A DNA stretch of 38,238 nucleotides, taken from DATFYM01 sp035315065 (lineage in GTDB: Bacteria > Acidobacteriota > Terriglobia > UBA7540). The position numbers were made by a program, and so were the translations under genes. Numbering within the stretch: the stretch's first letter is position 1; each line of letters begins with the position of its first letter. Under the pieces are notes generated by a model. It did not search any database. It was not told the DNA's origin and worked only from the letters and a program-made list of their open reading frames with translations. The stretch covers positions 1 to 38,238 of the forward strand of contig DATFYM010000242.1 of assembly GCA_035315065.1 (NCBI GenBank), read 5' to 3'. This document shows, in pieces, positions 16,464 to 24,454 of this stretch.

Positions 16464-17933
16464 ATGAGAATGTCAGCCTATGGTGCCGGAATACTGTTTG
16501 CTCTTTCCTGTCTCTACGGGGGTATAGTCTGCGCGCAGGACCAAGCCGGCCAAGCCGCCAGGCCCACCGTGGTCCCGTCTGCGGTCGAGTCGCCGACGCC
16601 GGACCATGCTGGGGCACAAGTGGTCACGCTCACCGTCGGGACAGGAGTTCCGCTTCATGTGGTGCTCGAAAAGCGGCTCCCGATCAAGAACGCGGGTGTG
16701 CCCGTCGAGGGACACACGGTTGAGCCCGTTTACGTGTTCGACCATCTCGTGATTCCCGCCGGGACCCGGGTTGCGGGCCATGTGTCGAAGGTGGAAGGCC
16801 TATCCCGCAAGCAGCGAGCCCTGACCATGGCCAACGGCGACTTCACGCCGTACCGCAAGGCGTATTTTGATTTCGACACCTTGGTGCTAAAAGATGGAAG
16901 CCGGCTCCCCATCCAAACGACAGTGTTCCAAGGCGCGCCCAATATGGTGCACCTCTCGGCGGACGACCAGGCCAAAAAGAAAGGGCGGGTGAGCCAAGCG
17001 GTACAGGGGGCTCGCGCCGAGGCTAAGGCCCGCGAGCAAGCGACGGTGCAACAAATAACGGCTCCCGGAAAACTGGAGCGCGTGAAGTCGGTGCTCCTCG
17101 CCGAACTCCCCTATCACAAGCAAGCTCTGCCGGCCGGTACATCTTTCACGGCCGAACTCAAATCGCCATTGCAACTGGGCAAGGAAGAGCGCTCGCCCAA
17201 CCAATTGCAGAAGCTGGGGAGCGAGATCCCACGGGGAAGCATTGTGCATGTGCGCCTGGCGACGCCCTTGAGTTCCGCTACCGACCACAAAGGGTCCGTG
17301 GTGAAAGCCGTGGTGTCCGAACCTGTGTTTTCCACCGACCATCAACTGGTCCTGCCCGAGGGCGCCCGATTGGAAGGCGTCGTCACGCAAGCGATCCCTG
17401 CCCGCCGGCTGGGCAGGAACGGGCAACTACGTTTCATGTTCCGACAGATTGTTTTTGGACCCGGCGCGCCCCGGAATGTTGAGGCTAGCCTTCAAGGCGT
17501 CGATGCCGCTTCCGGTGCGCACCTGACGCTCGACTCAGAGGGCGGCGCTCATGCCGTGACACCCAAGACGCATTACGTGCTTCCTGCCATCGACGTCTTT
17601 TTGGCGGCCACGTCGCTTGACCTCGACGCAGGCCACCGCCACCTGCACCCGGGATATCAGCACGGCCCGGATGTGGGGGGCGGCGCGGTGAGGGGCGCTG
17701 CTGGGTTTGCGTTCATCGGCAGCGTCATCGGTGTGCTGGCGCACTCGCGGCCGGTCAGTGCCGGCTTGGCTTTCTATGGCGCCGGCTGGTCGGTTTACAC
17801 CCACATCGTAGCGAGGGGAAATGAAGTTACCTTCTCCAAGAACACTCCCATGGAGATCCGGTTTGGAACCCATGAAGGCGCGGCACCGCCGGCCGCAAAG
17901 GGAAACCCGTTCGTGGCAGGGAGGTCGATTTAG
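16464..17933 (+). CDS. Secreted protein with repeated PAGT-type beta segments
   Basis: A 489-residue protein with an N-terminal signal peptide (about 1-24, hydrophobic core AGILFALSCLYGGIV, cleavage after VCA). Segments of the kind L-P-A/E-G-T/A-R-x-x-G-x-V recur at VIPAGTRVAGHV, ALPAGTSFTAEL, EIPRGSIVHVRL and VLPEGARLEGVV. This resembles the beta-barrel repeats of TrbI/VirB10-like C-terminal domains, but no secretion operon is present. A C-terminal hydrophobic stretch (GFAFIGSVIGVLAHS) may be membrane-associated. GGAGGTG lies 5 bp before the ATG. A second in-frame ATG follows at 16470. It probably acts in the periplasm or outer membrane. The function is unknown. Confidence 0.8.
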   Translation: MRMSAYGAGILFALSCLYGGIVCAQDQAGQAARPTVVPSAVESPTPDHAGAQVVTLTVGTGVPLHVVLEKRLPIKNAGVPVEGHTVEPVYVFDHLVIPAGTRVAGHVSKVEGLSRKQRALTMANGDFTPYRKAYFDFDTLVLKDGSRLPIQTTVFQGAPNMVHLSADDQAKKKGRVSQAVQGARAEAKAREQATVQQITAPGKLERVKSVLLAELPYHKQALPAGTSFTAELKSPLQLGKEERSPNQLQKLGSEIPRGSIVHVRLATPLSSATDHKGSVVKAVVSEPVFSTDHQLVLPEGARLEGVVTQAIPARRLGRNGQLRFMFRQIVFGPGAPRNVEASLQGVDAASGAHLTLDSEGGAHAVTPKTHYVLPAIDVFLAATSLDLDAGHRHLHPGYQHGPDVGGGAVRGAAGFAFIGSVIGVLAHSRPVSAGLAFYGAGWSVYTHIVARGNEVTFSKNTPMEIRFGTHEGAAPPAAKGNPFVAGRSI

Positions 17934-17960
17934 TCGTTCAGATCAGACAAGGCATCCTGA

Positions 17961-17977
17961 CGGGCTTCAAAAGCCCG
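17961..17977 (+). terminator. Hairpin after the secreted-protein gene
   Basis: CGGGCTT, loop CAA, AAGCCCG forms a perfect 7-bp stem 28 bp after the stop codon. Only a short T run follows (CGTTT), so intrinsic termination is plausible but weak. Confidence 0.5.
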
Positions 17978-18083
17978 CTGCCGTTTCCAAGCCAGAAGCC
18001 TGGCGCTTGATGGACTTTCCTTCCTCAGGCACCGGGTCAACTGCCGCGAGTCACCCCCCCCAATTGAACACTGATCTTTTTGC

Positions 18084-18127
18084 TTGACAATTGCGACTCC
18101 TACGTGTCACGATACTACGTGAGACGT
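18084..18127 (+). promoter_or_regulatory. padR promoter with a perfect 26-bp operator dyad
   Basis: TTGACA at 18084-18089 is a good -35 box. From 18102 to 18127 lies the dyad ACGT-N-TCACG-N6-CGTGA-N-ACGT, symmetric at every arm position. It covers the place where the -10 box and transcription start should be, and ends 7 bp before the padR ATG. PadR repressors commonly bind such dyads at their own promoters. Autoregulation is inferred. Confidence 0.65.
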
Positions 18128-18134
18128 AATACTT

Positions 18135-18422
18135 ATGTCCGATCCCACTTTGCTGGTGCTCGCAAGCTTGGCTGATGGCGACAAGCATGGCTACGCCATG
18201 ATGGAGGATATTCAAGCCTTCGCTGGTGTCCGCCTCGGGCCTGGGACCCTCTACGGCGCGATCACGCGCCTTGAGGAGCGCGGGTGGATTCGCGCCCTGA
18301 ACTCGACTGACCGCCGTCGACCCTATCGGCTGACGGCGGAGGGCCGACGCCACCTACAAGAAGAGCTGGCCGGCCTCGATCAAGTTGTGAAAGCGGGGCA
18401 GCGGCGGCTGAAGGACGCATGA
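18135..18422 (+). CDS. PadR-family transcriptional regulator
   Basis: A 95-residue winged-helix regulator of the short PadR class. It shows LLVLASLADGDKHGYAMMEDI (helices 1-2), then GVRLGPGTLYGAITRLEERGWI (recognition helix, with the hallmark GTLY) and a wing ending RRPYRLTAEGRRHL. PadR proteins are usually repressors of membrane transport genes. There is no clear ribosome binding site, and the ATG lies close behind the operator dyad. The stop overlaps the start of the next gene (ATGA). In this lineage such genes normally sit beside ADOP permeases; here only a remnant lies nearby at 15851-16285. Confidence 0.93.
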   Translation: MSDPTLLVLASLADGDKHGYAMMEDIQAFAGVRLGPGTLYGAITRLEERGWIRALNSTDRRRPYRLTAEGRRHLQEELAGLDQVVKAGQRRLKDA

Positions 18423-19177
18423 GGAAGATGATTCATTTCACGCCCAGACTGTACCCCGCGTGGTGGCGGGCGAGGTATGGACCCGAATTCGAGGCGCTCC
18501 TGGAAGACATGAACGCGGGTTTCGGGGATCTTCTCGACACTGTGAAGGGAGCTCTGCTTATGCAATTCAACCGTTCGAACGTGCCCCTCATGGCGGCCGC
18601 CTGCGGCCTTCTCGGCATTATGGTGGCCGCACTGGTGTCCCATGTGACTCCCACGCGATACGCGTCCACCGCCATAGTCAGCATTGAAAACGGGGAACCC
18701 GGCTTGCCCCAAAGGGTGGCGGTGGTGGCCTCGCGCGCGTTCGGCGACGCCGCGTTAACCAGCCTCATCGAGAAGAACGAGCTTTACCCGAGCGAGCGCC
18801 AAAGCCAATCCGTGGGAGAGGTGTTGCACCGATTCCGTGAAGACATCACCTGTCGACTTAATCTCGGAGTTTTGCAGGTGTCCTTCACTTACCCTGACAG
18901 TCAGAAATCGCAGCAAGTGGCGGGGGAGTTAATGGATCGTCTAATGGAAGAGAACCTCGCGGTCAGGGAACAAGAGGCCGAAGACGAGAGAGTGAACCAG
19001 CAGGCCCCACCGCCCGACCAAACTCGGTCCGGTGAACGCTTCCGTGTGACAGACCCGCCGCACCCGGTCCCGGTCAGTGCAAACCTAATCGAGGTGCTCA
19101 GCCTCGGACTCGGCGGAGGAGCACTAGCCGGAATCGCCATCGCCATACTGCGTCGTCGAGTTCAACCATCACACTGA
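18419..19177 (+). CDS. Membrane protein with Wzz-like periplasmic domain, coupled to padR
   Basis: A 252-residue protein in three parts. Residues about 5-35 (FTPRLYPAWWRARYGPEFEALLEDM) match the short N-terminal prefix of PadR-linked permease proteins. A first membrane segment lies near 57-76. A periplasmic region contains TPTRYASTAIVSI and VLQVSFTYPDSQKSQQVAGELMDRL, resembling Wzz/GNVR chain-length or exopolysaccharide proteins. A second membrane segment near 225-243 is followed by RRRV. It overlaps the padR stop by 4 bp and must be co-regulated. The combination looks like a fusion in which a permease prefix was joined to a Wzz-like domain. The function is uncertain. Confidence 0.7.
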   Translation: MRKMIHFTPRLYPAWWRARYGPEFEALLEDMNAGFGDLLDTVKGALLMQFNRSNVPLMAAACGLLGIMVAALVSHVTPTRYASTAIVSIENGEPGLPQRVAVVASRAFGDAALTSLIEKNELYPSERQSQSVGEVLHRFREDITCRLNLGVLQVSFTYPDSQKSQQVAGELMDRLMEENLAVREQEAEDERVNQQAPPPDQTRSGERFRVTDPPHPVPVSANLIEVLSLGLGGGALAGIAIAILRRRVQPSH

Positions 19178-19279
19178 CGGCGCGGGGGCATGTCGAGGGA
19201 ACGTTTCGACTGCCGAGGCATCGGTGCGCCGTTCAAGGTGCGGCCTCTCGTGATCTGTAATCTTCCGGACTCACTGCTA

Positions 19280-19309
19280 TTGACGAAACGCGGCCCGCCG
19301 ATGTATGTT
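19280..19309 (+). promoter_or_regulatory. Candidate promoter for the gene at 19380
   Basis: TTGACG, an 18-bp spacer and TATGTT lie 70 bp upstream of the start codon. The match is fair but has no other support. Confidence 0.35.
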
Positions 19310-19379
19310 TCGCCCTTCGGCTCAGGCGAGCTTGGAGGTAACGCCACGCTTGCCGCCGAGCCCTAGACCGAGGCCCTAA

Positions 19380-19709
19380 ATGACCACCCAAAATGTCGCC
19401 ACGCCGCCGGTCTCCGGCAAGATCCTCGAAGCCGAGGTGAAGATTTCCGGTGACCCCGCGCAGCCCTTGCCCCTGGCTTGCGGCCTTTACGCAATCGAGA
19501 CACCCGAAGGCGTATGGCTCTGCGCCTATTACGGCTCCAACCGAAGCGTTTTCGATTACCTGCCCCAGAAGGGCGGGGAGTTGAACGAGGCCACCGCGGG
19601 CATCGCCTTCCACAAAAAAGAATTTGTGCCCAAGGAAGAGTATCAAGCCAGCCGATGGGAACATTTCAAGCACGCCAACCTGATGACCTACGGCTCGCAC
19701 GGCGGATGA
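19380..19709 (+). CDS. Hypothetical protein, 109 residues
   Basis: A small soluble protein without signal peptide or membrane segment. It has a beta-rich core (GKILEAEVKISG, then LPLACGLYAIETPEGVWLCAYYG) and a charged C-terminal half (FHKKEFVPKEEYQASRWEHF). I do not recognise a domain. GAGG lies 7 bp before the ATG and codon use looks normal for the window, so it is likely real. It stands alone, followed at once by a family A foldback repeat. Confidence 0.6.
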   Translation: MTTQNVATPPVSGKILEAEVKISGDPAQPLPLACGLYAIETPEGVWLCAYYGSNRSVFDYLPQKGGELNEATAGIAFHKKEFVPKEEYQASRWEHFKHANLMTYGSHGG

Positions 19710-19720
19710 CGACCGGGGAC

Positions 19721-19837
19721 GGGGGATTGCCGATTGCCGATTGCTGATTGCCGATCGTAAGAAGACGAAAGGCCCTCCGTTTTTCCAATCGTCAATCGAA
19801 AACCCTTCGCTTCGCTCAGGACCAATCGGCAATTCTT
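19721..19837. repeat. Foldback heptamer repeat, family A copy 3
   Basis: The left arm is GATTGCC-type heptamers (four units from 19724). The loop is GTAAGAAGACGAAAGGCC and the right arm starts TTTTTCCAATCGTCAATCG. The right arm is broken by CCCTTCGCTTCGCTCAGGA before it resumes as CAATCGGCAATTC. It begins 12 bp after a stop codon. Confidence 0.85.
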
Positions 19838-20051
19838 GGGAATCCGATTGTCCTTCGCCCCGCGTTCACCTACGCTGACAGAAAGTCGTGCGAGTGAAAG
19901 TGTGCGACGGCTTCGGTGTTGACATTCAGGGAACGTAGTGAGATAACTACGAGGGCGGAGCAGGTCACGTGATAGATCTCTTGAGAGTCTCTGGCCCTCA
20001 GGTGGAAGCATCAGAGCTCCCCGGCCAGTAAGAAAGTGGAGGTAAGCGTCT
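19838..20051 (+). promoter_or_regulatory. Leader and candidate promoter of the gene at 20052
   Basis: TTGACA at 19919-19924, a 17-bp spacer and GATAAC at 19942-19947 form a plausible promoter about 105 bp before the start codon. The rest of this stretch has no gene. Confidence 0.4.
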
Positions 20052-20762
20052 ATGGGTAATGCGAAACGGGCCGTGATGATGGTCATGGTGGCGTTGGCGG
20101 TGACTGTGGGGTTGCGGGCGCAACGCCCCGGGCGCGGTGGCATGGGGGGAATGTTTGGCAACATGCCGTCCATGCCCGGCTTGCAAAATCCCACGGTGGG
20201 CTCGGGCTCGGAATACCTGGTGACCACTAAGGGCAAGGAAATGGACGTCGCTACCGTCGCCTTGGGCAAAGAAGATGTCGATGGTAGCACGGGTTATTGG
20301 ATGGAACAGCGGGTGATCAATGCCGAACTCGGTGGTGAGATGGTCATGAAGCAACTGGTCGTGGCCACGCCCACGGAATCAGGGATCAAACGCATGATCA
20401 TGCAGCAACCTGGCAAGCCTCCCATGGAATTCAGCGGCATGATGCTGTCGATGTTTCAACAACACCAACCCCCGCCCACAACGCCCCCCGCGGGTGGTAG
20501 CGGCAAGGGCGGCATGGGCGAACTGGTGGGCACCGAAGACGTCACTGTCCCCGCCGGCACTTTTTCGTGCCAGCACTATCGCAAGCAGGGAAACAACGGC
20601 ACGGTCGATTTGTGGGTTTCCATGCAGGCTACACCCTATGGCTTGGTGAAGATGACCAGCGCGGACTCGTCGATGGTGTTAAAGAAAGTCCTGACCAACG
20701 AAACCTCTCATATTAAGGGCGAACCACAGAAGATGCAGATGCCCGAAATGCCTCCCCACTAG
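20052..20762 (+). CDS. Secreted hypothetical protein
   Basis: A 236-residue protein with a signal peptide (about 1-23, core VMMVMVALAVTVGL, cleavage near RAQ). A Gly/Met/Pro-rich segment (about 25-45) is followed by a beta-rich body with VTVPAGTFSCQHYRKQ and LWVSMQATPYGLVKM. That resembles DUF3108/DUF4412-like periplasmic proteins, in which a PAG-F-C-xHY strand and a final GLVKM strand recur. A Gln/Pro-rich linker lies in the middle (about 138-150). GGAGGT lies 9 bp before the ATG. It should be periplasmic or surface-bound. The function is unknown. Confidence 0.75.
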   Translation: MGNAKRAVMMVMVALAVTVGLRAQRPGRGGMGGMFGNMPSMPGLQNPTVGSGSEYLVTTKGKEMDVATVALGKEDVDGSTGYWMEQRVINAELGGEMVMKQLVVATPTESGIKRMIMQQPGKPPMEFSGMMLSMFQQHQPPPTTPPAGGSGKGGMGELVGTEDVTVPAGTFSCQHYRKQGNNGTVDLWVSMQATPYGLVKMTSADSSMVLKKVLTNETSHIKGEPQKMQMPEMPPH

Positions 20763-20770
20763 CCCGGAAA

Positions 20771-20908
20771 CGATGAACGATGAAAGAAGCTGTCAGCAAT
20801 CAGCGATCAGCAATCAGCAATCAGCAAAGAGACCTGATTGATGGTGGGGGCCTTTGCTGAGCGCTGATAGCTGACGGCTGATAGCTTCTTTTCGTTCATC
20901 ATTCATCG
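20771..20908. repeat. Foldback heptamer repeat (TCAGCAA family)
   Basis: Five TCAGCAA-type heptamers run from about 20793. The inverted arm is CTTTGCTGAGCGCTGATAGC and onward from 20852. Outer arms CGATGAACGATGAAAGAAGCT and AGCTTCTTTTCGTTCATC extend the inverted repeat on both sides. It lies 8 bp after a stop codon and may also act as a terminator. Confidence 0.8.
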
Positions 20909-20979
20909 GTTCCGCTTTCATCGTTTTCTTGCCTTTGCCTTGTCGCGTCTCCCGGGGTGTGGTATATTTATAAGTTGTC

Positions 20980-20993
20980 TGTATAATCTTGCA
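20980..20993 (+). promoter_or_regulatory. argR -10 box, leaderless start and possible ARG box
   Basis: TATAAT at 20982-20987 lies only 5 bp before the argR ATG at 20993, so transcription should begin at or within a base or two of the start codon. This predicts a leaderless mRNA, which fits the absence of a Shine-Dalgarno sequence. TGTATAATCTTGCA at 20980-20993 resembles half of an ARG box (TGNAT-N4-NTNCA) and would allow ArgR to block its own promoter. Confidence 0.5.
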
Positions 20994-21442
20994 TGGACAA
21001 AGTCTACCGGCGGACGCAGATCCTGGAAATTGTTGGGACCGGGAGCATCGCGACCCAGGCGGAACTGAGCGCGAAGCTCGGCCGGCGCGGTATCCACGTG
21101 ACCCAAGCCACGTTGTCGCGCGACATCGAGGAGTTAGGCCTGGTGAAGACCCGCGAGGGATATCGCCTTCCCAGCGCGGCAGTTGCTTCGGAACCACCCC
21201 AACCGCCCTTGGAAGTGGTGCTGAAGGAATTCGTCCGCGAGGTGCGGCAGGCCGCGAACCTGGTGGTGATTCGTACTCATCCCGGAAACGCGCAGACGGT
21301 GGCGTATGCCCTCGATGCGTCCCCCTGGCCGGAGGTGGTCGGGACGGTCGCCGGCGACGACACCATCTTCCTGGCCACAGGCGGGCCGCGCGACGCCGCC
21401 CACCTGCGCAGAAAAATCATGACGCAACTGGGGCAAGGCTAG
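20993..21442 (+). CDS. argR: Arginine repressor ArgR
   Basis: A 149-residue transcription factor that senses arginine and controls arginine biosynthesis genes. The N-terminal winged helix-turn-helix (about 1-70) carries the recognition segment VTQATLSRDIEELGLVK. The C-terminal hexamerisation and arginine-binding domain (about 75-149) has HPGNAQTVAYALD, then EVVGTVAGDDTIFLA, including the conserved GDD whose Asp residues bind arginine. Length and motifs are typical for ArgR/AhrC. It lies 24 bp upstream of argG on the same strand, so it probably regulates the cluster it heads. Confidence 0.96.
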   Translation: MDKVYRRTQILEIVGTGSIATQAELSAKLGRRGIHVTQATLSRDIEELGLVKTREGYRLPSAAVASEPPQPPLEVVLKEFVREVRQAANLVVIRTHPGNAQTVAYALDASPWPEVVGTVAGDDTIFLATGGPRDAAHLRRKIMTQLGQG

Positions 21443-21466
21443 TCGCTAGTCCCTGAGAGAGAAACT

Positions 21467-22843
21467 ATGCCATCGTCTCCTGCTGACGCGCCTAAGATCA
21501 AACGTGCGGTCCTTGCCTATTCGGGCGGCCTCGACACTTCTATCATCATTCCCTGGTTGCGGGAAAACTACGGCTGCGAAGTCATCGCCATGGTCGGCGA
21601 CGTGGGCCAAGGCGACAACTTCGAAGCGGTCCGCAAAAAGGCGCTCGCCACCGGCGCGGCGAAGGTCTTCGTCGAGGACCTGCGGGAGGAGTTCATCACC
21701 GGTTACCTCTGGAAGGCCATCAAAGCAGGCGCGGTCTACGAGGGCAAGTATCTCCTCGGGACCTCGCTGGCTCGCCCGGTTCTGGCGAAGGCGCAGGTGG
21801 AAGTCGCGCTGCAATGCGGCGCCGACACCCTGGCCCACGGCTGCACGGGAAAAGGTAACGACCAGGTGCGGTTCGAGTTGACCTACAAGGCTCTCGCCCC
21901 CCATCTCCGCGTCATCGCGCCCTGGCGCGAGTGGTCGATCAAATCGCGCGAGGACGCCATCGACTACGCGCATCGCCACCACGTTCCGGTGCCGGTCACC
22001 AAGAAGGAACCGTACAGCCGCGACCAGAACATCTGGCACTTGAGTCACGAAGGCGGGCCGCTGGAAACCAAGCTCGGCGAACCCCCACAAGGCGCCTGGA
22101 AACTCACCCGATCGCCTTTCGAAGCTCCCGACCGCGAGACGGAAGTCACGATCGGCTTCGAAGCCGGCCTTCCCCTGTCGGTCAACGGCGAGAAACTCGG
22201 CTCCCTCGGCCTGTTGGAAGCACTGAACGCCGTAGCGGGCGAGAACGGGGTGGGTCGCACCGATTTGGTGGAAAATCGACTCGTCGGTATGAAATCCCAC
22301 GGTGCCTACGAAACCCCGGCGGGCACCTTGCTCTACGCCGCGCATCACGAACTGGAGGCGCTCTGTCTGGACCGTGAGACGTTCCACTACAAGCAACATC
22401 TCGCGCTGAAGTATGCGGAACTGGTCTACTACGGGCAGTGGTTCACCCCTTTGCGCAAGGCCTTGGATGCTTTCATCGAATCCACGCAAAGGCATGTCAC
22501 CGGCGAGGTGACGCTAGGGCTCTACAAAGGCTCAGTGCGCGTGCTCGACCGCCGCTCCCCCTACTCTCTCTATGACGCGAGCATCGGCAGCTTCACGATG
22601 GGCGAGCGGTACGACCAGAAGGACGCTGAGGGCTTCATCAACATCTTTGGCCTGCCGATGATGATCGCCTCGGTGAAGAGCGGCGATCCCGCATGGCGGG
22701 ACGCCGATAGAGAGGGTGAACTCGTGGGGGCGCGGGGCGAACAGGCCCGCCCGGCTGGCCCGGCCGCCGGCGATGTGAAACCCTGGCCCGACCCGTTCCC
22801 GGCCTCGCGTGACGACGCTAAACCGTCGCGGAGGAAACGATGA
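21467..22843 (+). CDS. argG: Argininosuccinate synthase
   Basis: Joins citrulline and aspartate with ATP to give argininosuccinate, the seventh step of arginine synthesis, in the cytosol. The 458-residue protein shows the N-type ATP pyrophosphatase loop AYSGGLDTS near residue 17, then GDVGQGDNFEAV, GTSLARPVLAK, HGCTGKGNDQVRFE and KKEPYSRDQNIWHLSHEGG. The C-terminus has SYSLYD-like SPYSLYDASIGSF and EGFINIFGLP, all expected. About 45 residues beyond the usual end are rich in Pro, Ala and Asp and end KPSRRKR. This tail is unusual. The stop overlaps the argH start (ATGA). Confidence 0.97.
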   Translation: MPSSPADAPKIKRAVLAYSGGLDTSIIIPWLRENYGCEVIAMVGDVGQGDNFEAVRKKALATGAAKVFVEDLREEFITGYLWKAIKAGAVYEGKYLLGTSLARPVLAKAQVEVALQCGADTLAHGCTGKGNDQVRFELTYKALAPHLRVIAPWREWSIKSREDAIDYAHRHHVPVPVTKKEPYSRDQNIWHLSHEGGPLETKLGEPPQGAWKLTRSPFEAPDRETEVTIGFEAGLPLSVNGEKLGSLGLLEALNAVAGENGVGRTDLVENRLVGMKSHGAYETPAGTLLYAAHHELEALCLDRETFHYKQHLALKYAELVYYGQWFTPLRKALDAFIESTQRHVTGEVTLGLYKGSVRVLDRRSPYSLYDASIGSFTMGERYDQKDAEGFINIFGLPMMIASVKSGDPAWRDADREGELVGARGEQARPAGPAAGDVKPWPDPFPASRDDAKPSRRKR

Positions 22844-24291
22844 AGCTTTGGGGCGGACGCTTCGCCGGCGACCGGCAGGCCCCGGCGTCGGACCCCCAAT
22901 TTGAGAAGTTTTCCGAGTCTTTCTCCTTTGACCAGCGGCTGATTCTTTACGATCTGCGCGTCAACCGGGCCTACCTGGAGGCGCTGGGCGAAGCACAGGT
23001 CTTGACCACGGCAGAAGTTCACGATCTCACCCAGGGGTTGGTTGCGATCGGCCGCTACATCGACTCCCATCCCGACTGGGCGCGCGGGGAGTCAGCCGAG
23101 GACATCCACACCTGGGTCGAAGCGCGGCTGGAGCAAGAAGTGGGGGCCGTAGCGCGCAAACTGCGCACGGGACGCAGCCGCAACGATCTGGTGGCTACGG
23201 AAACCCGCCTGTACGTGAAAACAGAGACCCTCAGGCTCCAATCCGCTACGCTTGGCGTGCTGAAGGCGCTTCTTGACCAAGCGGTGGCGCATCGTGACAT
23301 GGTCATGCCCGGCTACACGCACCTCCAACCGGCGCAGCCGATGCTCTACTCCCATTACCTGCTGGCGTTCTTCGAAATGCTCCAGCGCGATTTCACGCGC
23401 TTTGCCGCGGTGCACGACGTCGCCGATGAAATGCCCATGGGCGCCGGGGCCCTTGCCGGGACCACCTTCGCCATCGATCGCCAGCGCCTGGCGCGGCGGC
23501 TGGGCTTTTCCCGCGTGGCGCGCAACAGCATCGATGCCACGTGCTCCCGCGACTTTGTCAGTGAAGCGCTCTTTGCCTGTTCGGTGACCATGACCGACTT
23601 GAGCCGCCTCGCCGAGGACTTGATCATCTTTTCCAGTCCGGGCTTCGGCTACGTCGAGCTCGACGACGCGTACGCTACGGGCAGCAGCATCATGCCGCAG
23701 AAGAAGAATCCCGACTCCCTCGAACTTATTCGCGGGAAGACGGCGCGTGTGCTGGGAAGGCTCATGGAGGTGCTCACGCTGATCAAGGGACTGCCGCTCG
23801 CGTACGATCGCGACCTCCAGGAGGATAAACCCGCTCTCTTCGATGCCGTCGACACCACGCGGGAGGCGCTGGAAGTGGCCGGCCGCGTCGTCGCCACGCT
23901 GCGCCTCCGTCCCGAGCGAATGCAAGCCGCCATGGCCGAAGGCTTTCTCACCGCCACCGACGTCGCCGACGAACTGGTGCGGCGAGGGGTGCCCTTTGCG
24001 CAAGCCCACGAGCAGGTAGGTAAGCTGGTTCGCTACGCCGCCGATGGGCGCAAGACCCTGTTCCAGGTCCCGGAAGCGGAAGCGCGCCGATTCATTCCTT
24101 TGTGGGACGCCGCACTCGCCACCGTCGCCTCCTCGCCCGAGCAATCGGTCCGTCGCCGCAACGTCACCGGCGGCACCGCGCCCGCCCAGGTGGCACTCCA
24201 ACTCCGCACCGCCCAGCGCAGGTTGGTCACGCTGAAGACTGCGGTCACTCGACATCAGCGGTCGAGGAAGGGGCACGGTATAGTTCGCTAG
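22840..24291 (+). CDS. argH: Argininosuccinate lyase
   Basis: Cleaves argininosuccinate to arginine and fumarate, the last step of the pathway. The 483-residue protein belongs to the fumarase/aspartase superfamily and should be a tetramer. It starts KLWGGRF, and has TGRSRNDLVATE (usually RNDQVAT, so Leu for Gln is a small deviation), YTHLQPAQP, and the signature loop GSSIMPQKKNPDSLE with the catalytic Ser. Late family segments VADELVRRGVPFAQAH are present. The last 20 or so residues are basic and diverge. It is translationally coupled to argG. A foldback repeat begins 4 bp after the stop. Confidence 0.97.
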   Translation: MKLWGGRFAGDRQAPASDPQFEKFSESFSFDQRLILYDLRVNRAYLEALGEAQVLTTAEVHDLTQGLVAIGRYIDSHPDWARGESAEDIHTWVEARLEQEVGAVARKLRTGRSRNDLVATETRLYVKTETLRLQSATLGVLKALLDQAVAHRDMVMPGYTHLQPAQPMLYSHYLLAFFEMLQRDFTRFAAVHDVADEMPMGAGALAGTTFAIDRQRLARRLGFSRVARNSIDATCSRDFVSEALFACSVTMTDLSRLAEDLIIFSSPGFGYVELDDAYATGSSIMPQKKNPDSLELIRGKTARVLGRLMEVLTLIKGLPLAYDRDLQEDKPALFDAVDTTREALEVAGRVVATLRLRPERMQAAMAEGFLTATDVADELVRRGVPFAQAHEQVGKLVRYAADGRKTLFQVPEAEARRFIPLWDAALATVASSPEQSVRRRNVTGGTAPAQVALQLRTAQRRLVTLKTAVTRHQRSRKGHGIVR

Positions 24292-24294
24292 CTA

Positions 24295-24360
24295 CAGCGG
24301 TCAGCTATCAGGGCTGAAACAAGAATGCAGCTTCTTGCGTGTTAGCTGCTGAAAGCTGAG
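24295..24360. repeat. Foldback heptamer repeat (TCAGCTA family), copy 1
   Basis: The arms CAGCGGTCAGCTATCAGGGC, then TGAAACAAGAA, oppose TTCTTGCGTGTTAGCTGCTG and AAAGCTG with a short loop. It sits directly after argH and may terminate the operon. A close relative lies at 37531-37609. Confidence 0.8.
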
Positions 24361-24454
24361 AGGATTGCGCGGTGGCGCCCCATCGTGTCAAGATGGACCT
24401 GAGAGGGTGATCGCAGCTTTGGTAACCAGTACGATTGCCCGGAGAGGCGTGGTC

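Noticed and set aside
16464..17933. VirB10/TrbI secretion component
   Set aside because: Only the PAGT-type strand pattern is similar. There is no N-terminal membrane anchor of that family and no secretion operon.
23092..24276. 394-codon minus-strand frame opposite argH
   Set aside because: argH is unambiguous on the plus strand. The opposite frame has a biased His/Arg/Gly composition typical of shadows.
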